Shown here one piece after another: positions 5,821-5,853 of a stretch of 5,853 nt of DNA (positions are counted from its first letter, which is position 1; every line of letters starts with the position of its first letter). A program made the position numbers and the translations under genes. The notes beneath the pieces are model-generated. The model ran no database searches. It was not told where the DNA came from and saw only the letters and a program-made list of their open reading frames with translations. Where the stretch lies: the NCBI GenBank assembly GCA_027323595.1, contig DAHWBL010000076.1, forward strand, positions 1 to 5,853, read 5' to 3'. This DNA is from Acetobacteraceae bacterium (lineage in GTDB: Bacteria > Pseudomonadota > Alphaproteobacteria > Acetobacterales > Acetobacteraceae).

Positions 5821-5853
5821 TGGGGCGAACGATGGGGCTCGAACCCACGACAT
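5821..5853 (-). tRNA. tRNA-His, 3' part (runs off the window)
   Basis: The minus strand shows the end of the variable loop (ATGTC), a T arm of GTGGG, loop TTCGAGC and CCCAT (one G-T pair), then CGTTCGC as the 3' acceptor strand, followed by C and an encoded CCA. The discriminator base C73 is almost diagnostic for tRNA-His, where it pairs with the extra G-1, and the T arm closely resembles known bacterial tRNA-His. The anticodon lies outside the window, so identity rests on these features. The expected 5' end would be G followed by GCGAACG. Confidence 0.78.

Overview
This is a GC-rich, ordinary housekeeping stretch, most likely from an alphaproteobacterium. The gene order rplM-rpsI-argC, the N-terminally extended S9, a type 2 (short) ArgC and an alphaproteobacterial-type (class Ib) aspartate aminotransferase all point that way. 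Acetobacteraceae or another member of the Rhodospirillales is my best guess, from general resemblance of the proteins; I could not test it by search.

Every gene supported here lies on the minus strand, so transcription runs from high to low coordinates. In that order: the 3' end of a tRNA-His gene (5821 to the window edge); mobA, the molybdenum cofactor guanylyltransferase (5223-5789); a 110-bp spacer with a perfect inverted repeat, a good promoter and a short leader; rplM and rpsI (ribosomal proteins L13 and S9), two bases apart and closed by an intrinsic terminator at 4077-4105; then a second cluster of argC (arginine biosynthesis), a gamma-class carbonic anhydrase-like gene overlapping argC by 8 bp, a small lipoprotein gene overlapping the carbonic anhydrase gene, a complete class I aspartate aminotransferase gene, and a second related aminotransferase gene that leaves the window at position 1.

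The most notable point is the lipoprotein gene: its reading frame has a single in-frame TAA at 2331-2333 with clear coding sequence in the same frame on both sides, so it looks like a fresh nonsense pseudogene (or a sequencing error). Secondary points are the tandem pair of aminotransferase genes (about 51% identical over 232 aligned residues without gaps), a nested inverted repeat just before the first aminotransferase start with a GGAG in its bulge, and a perfect 8-bp inverted repeat upstream of the rplM promoter.

I found no mobile element, CRISPR array, toxin-antitoxin pair or other defence-like system. The plus strand has very long open frames, one of 809 codons, but they are mirror images of real genes and I reject them. 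No stretch over 300 bases lacks a gene.
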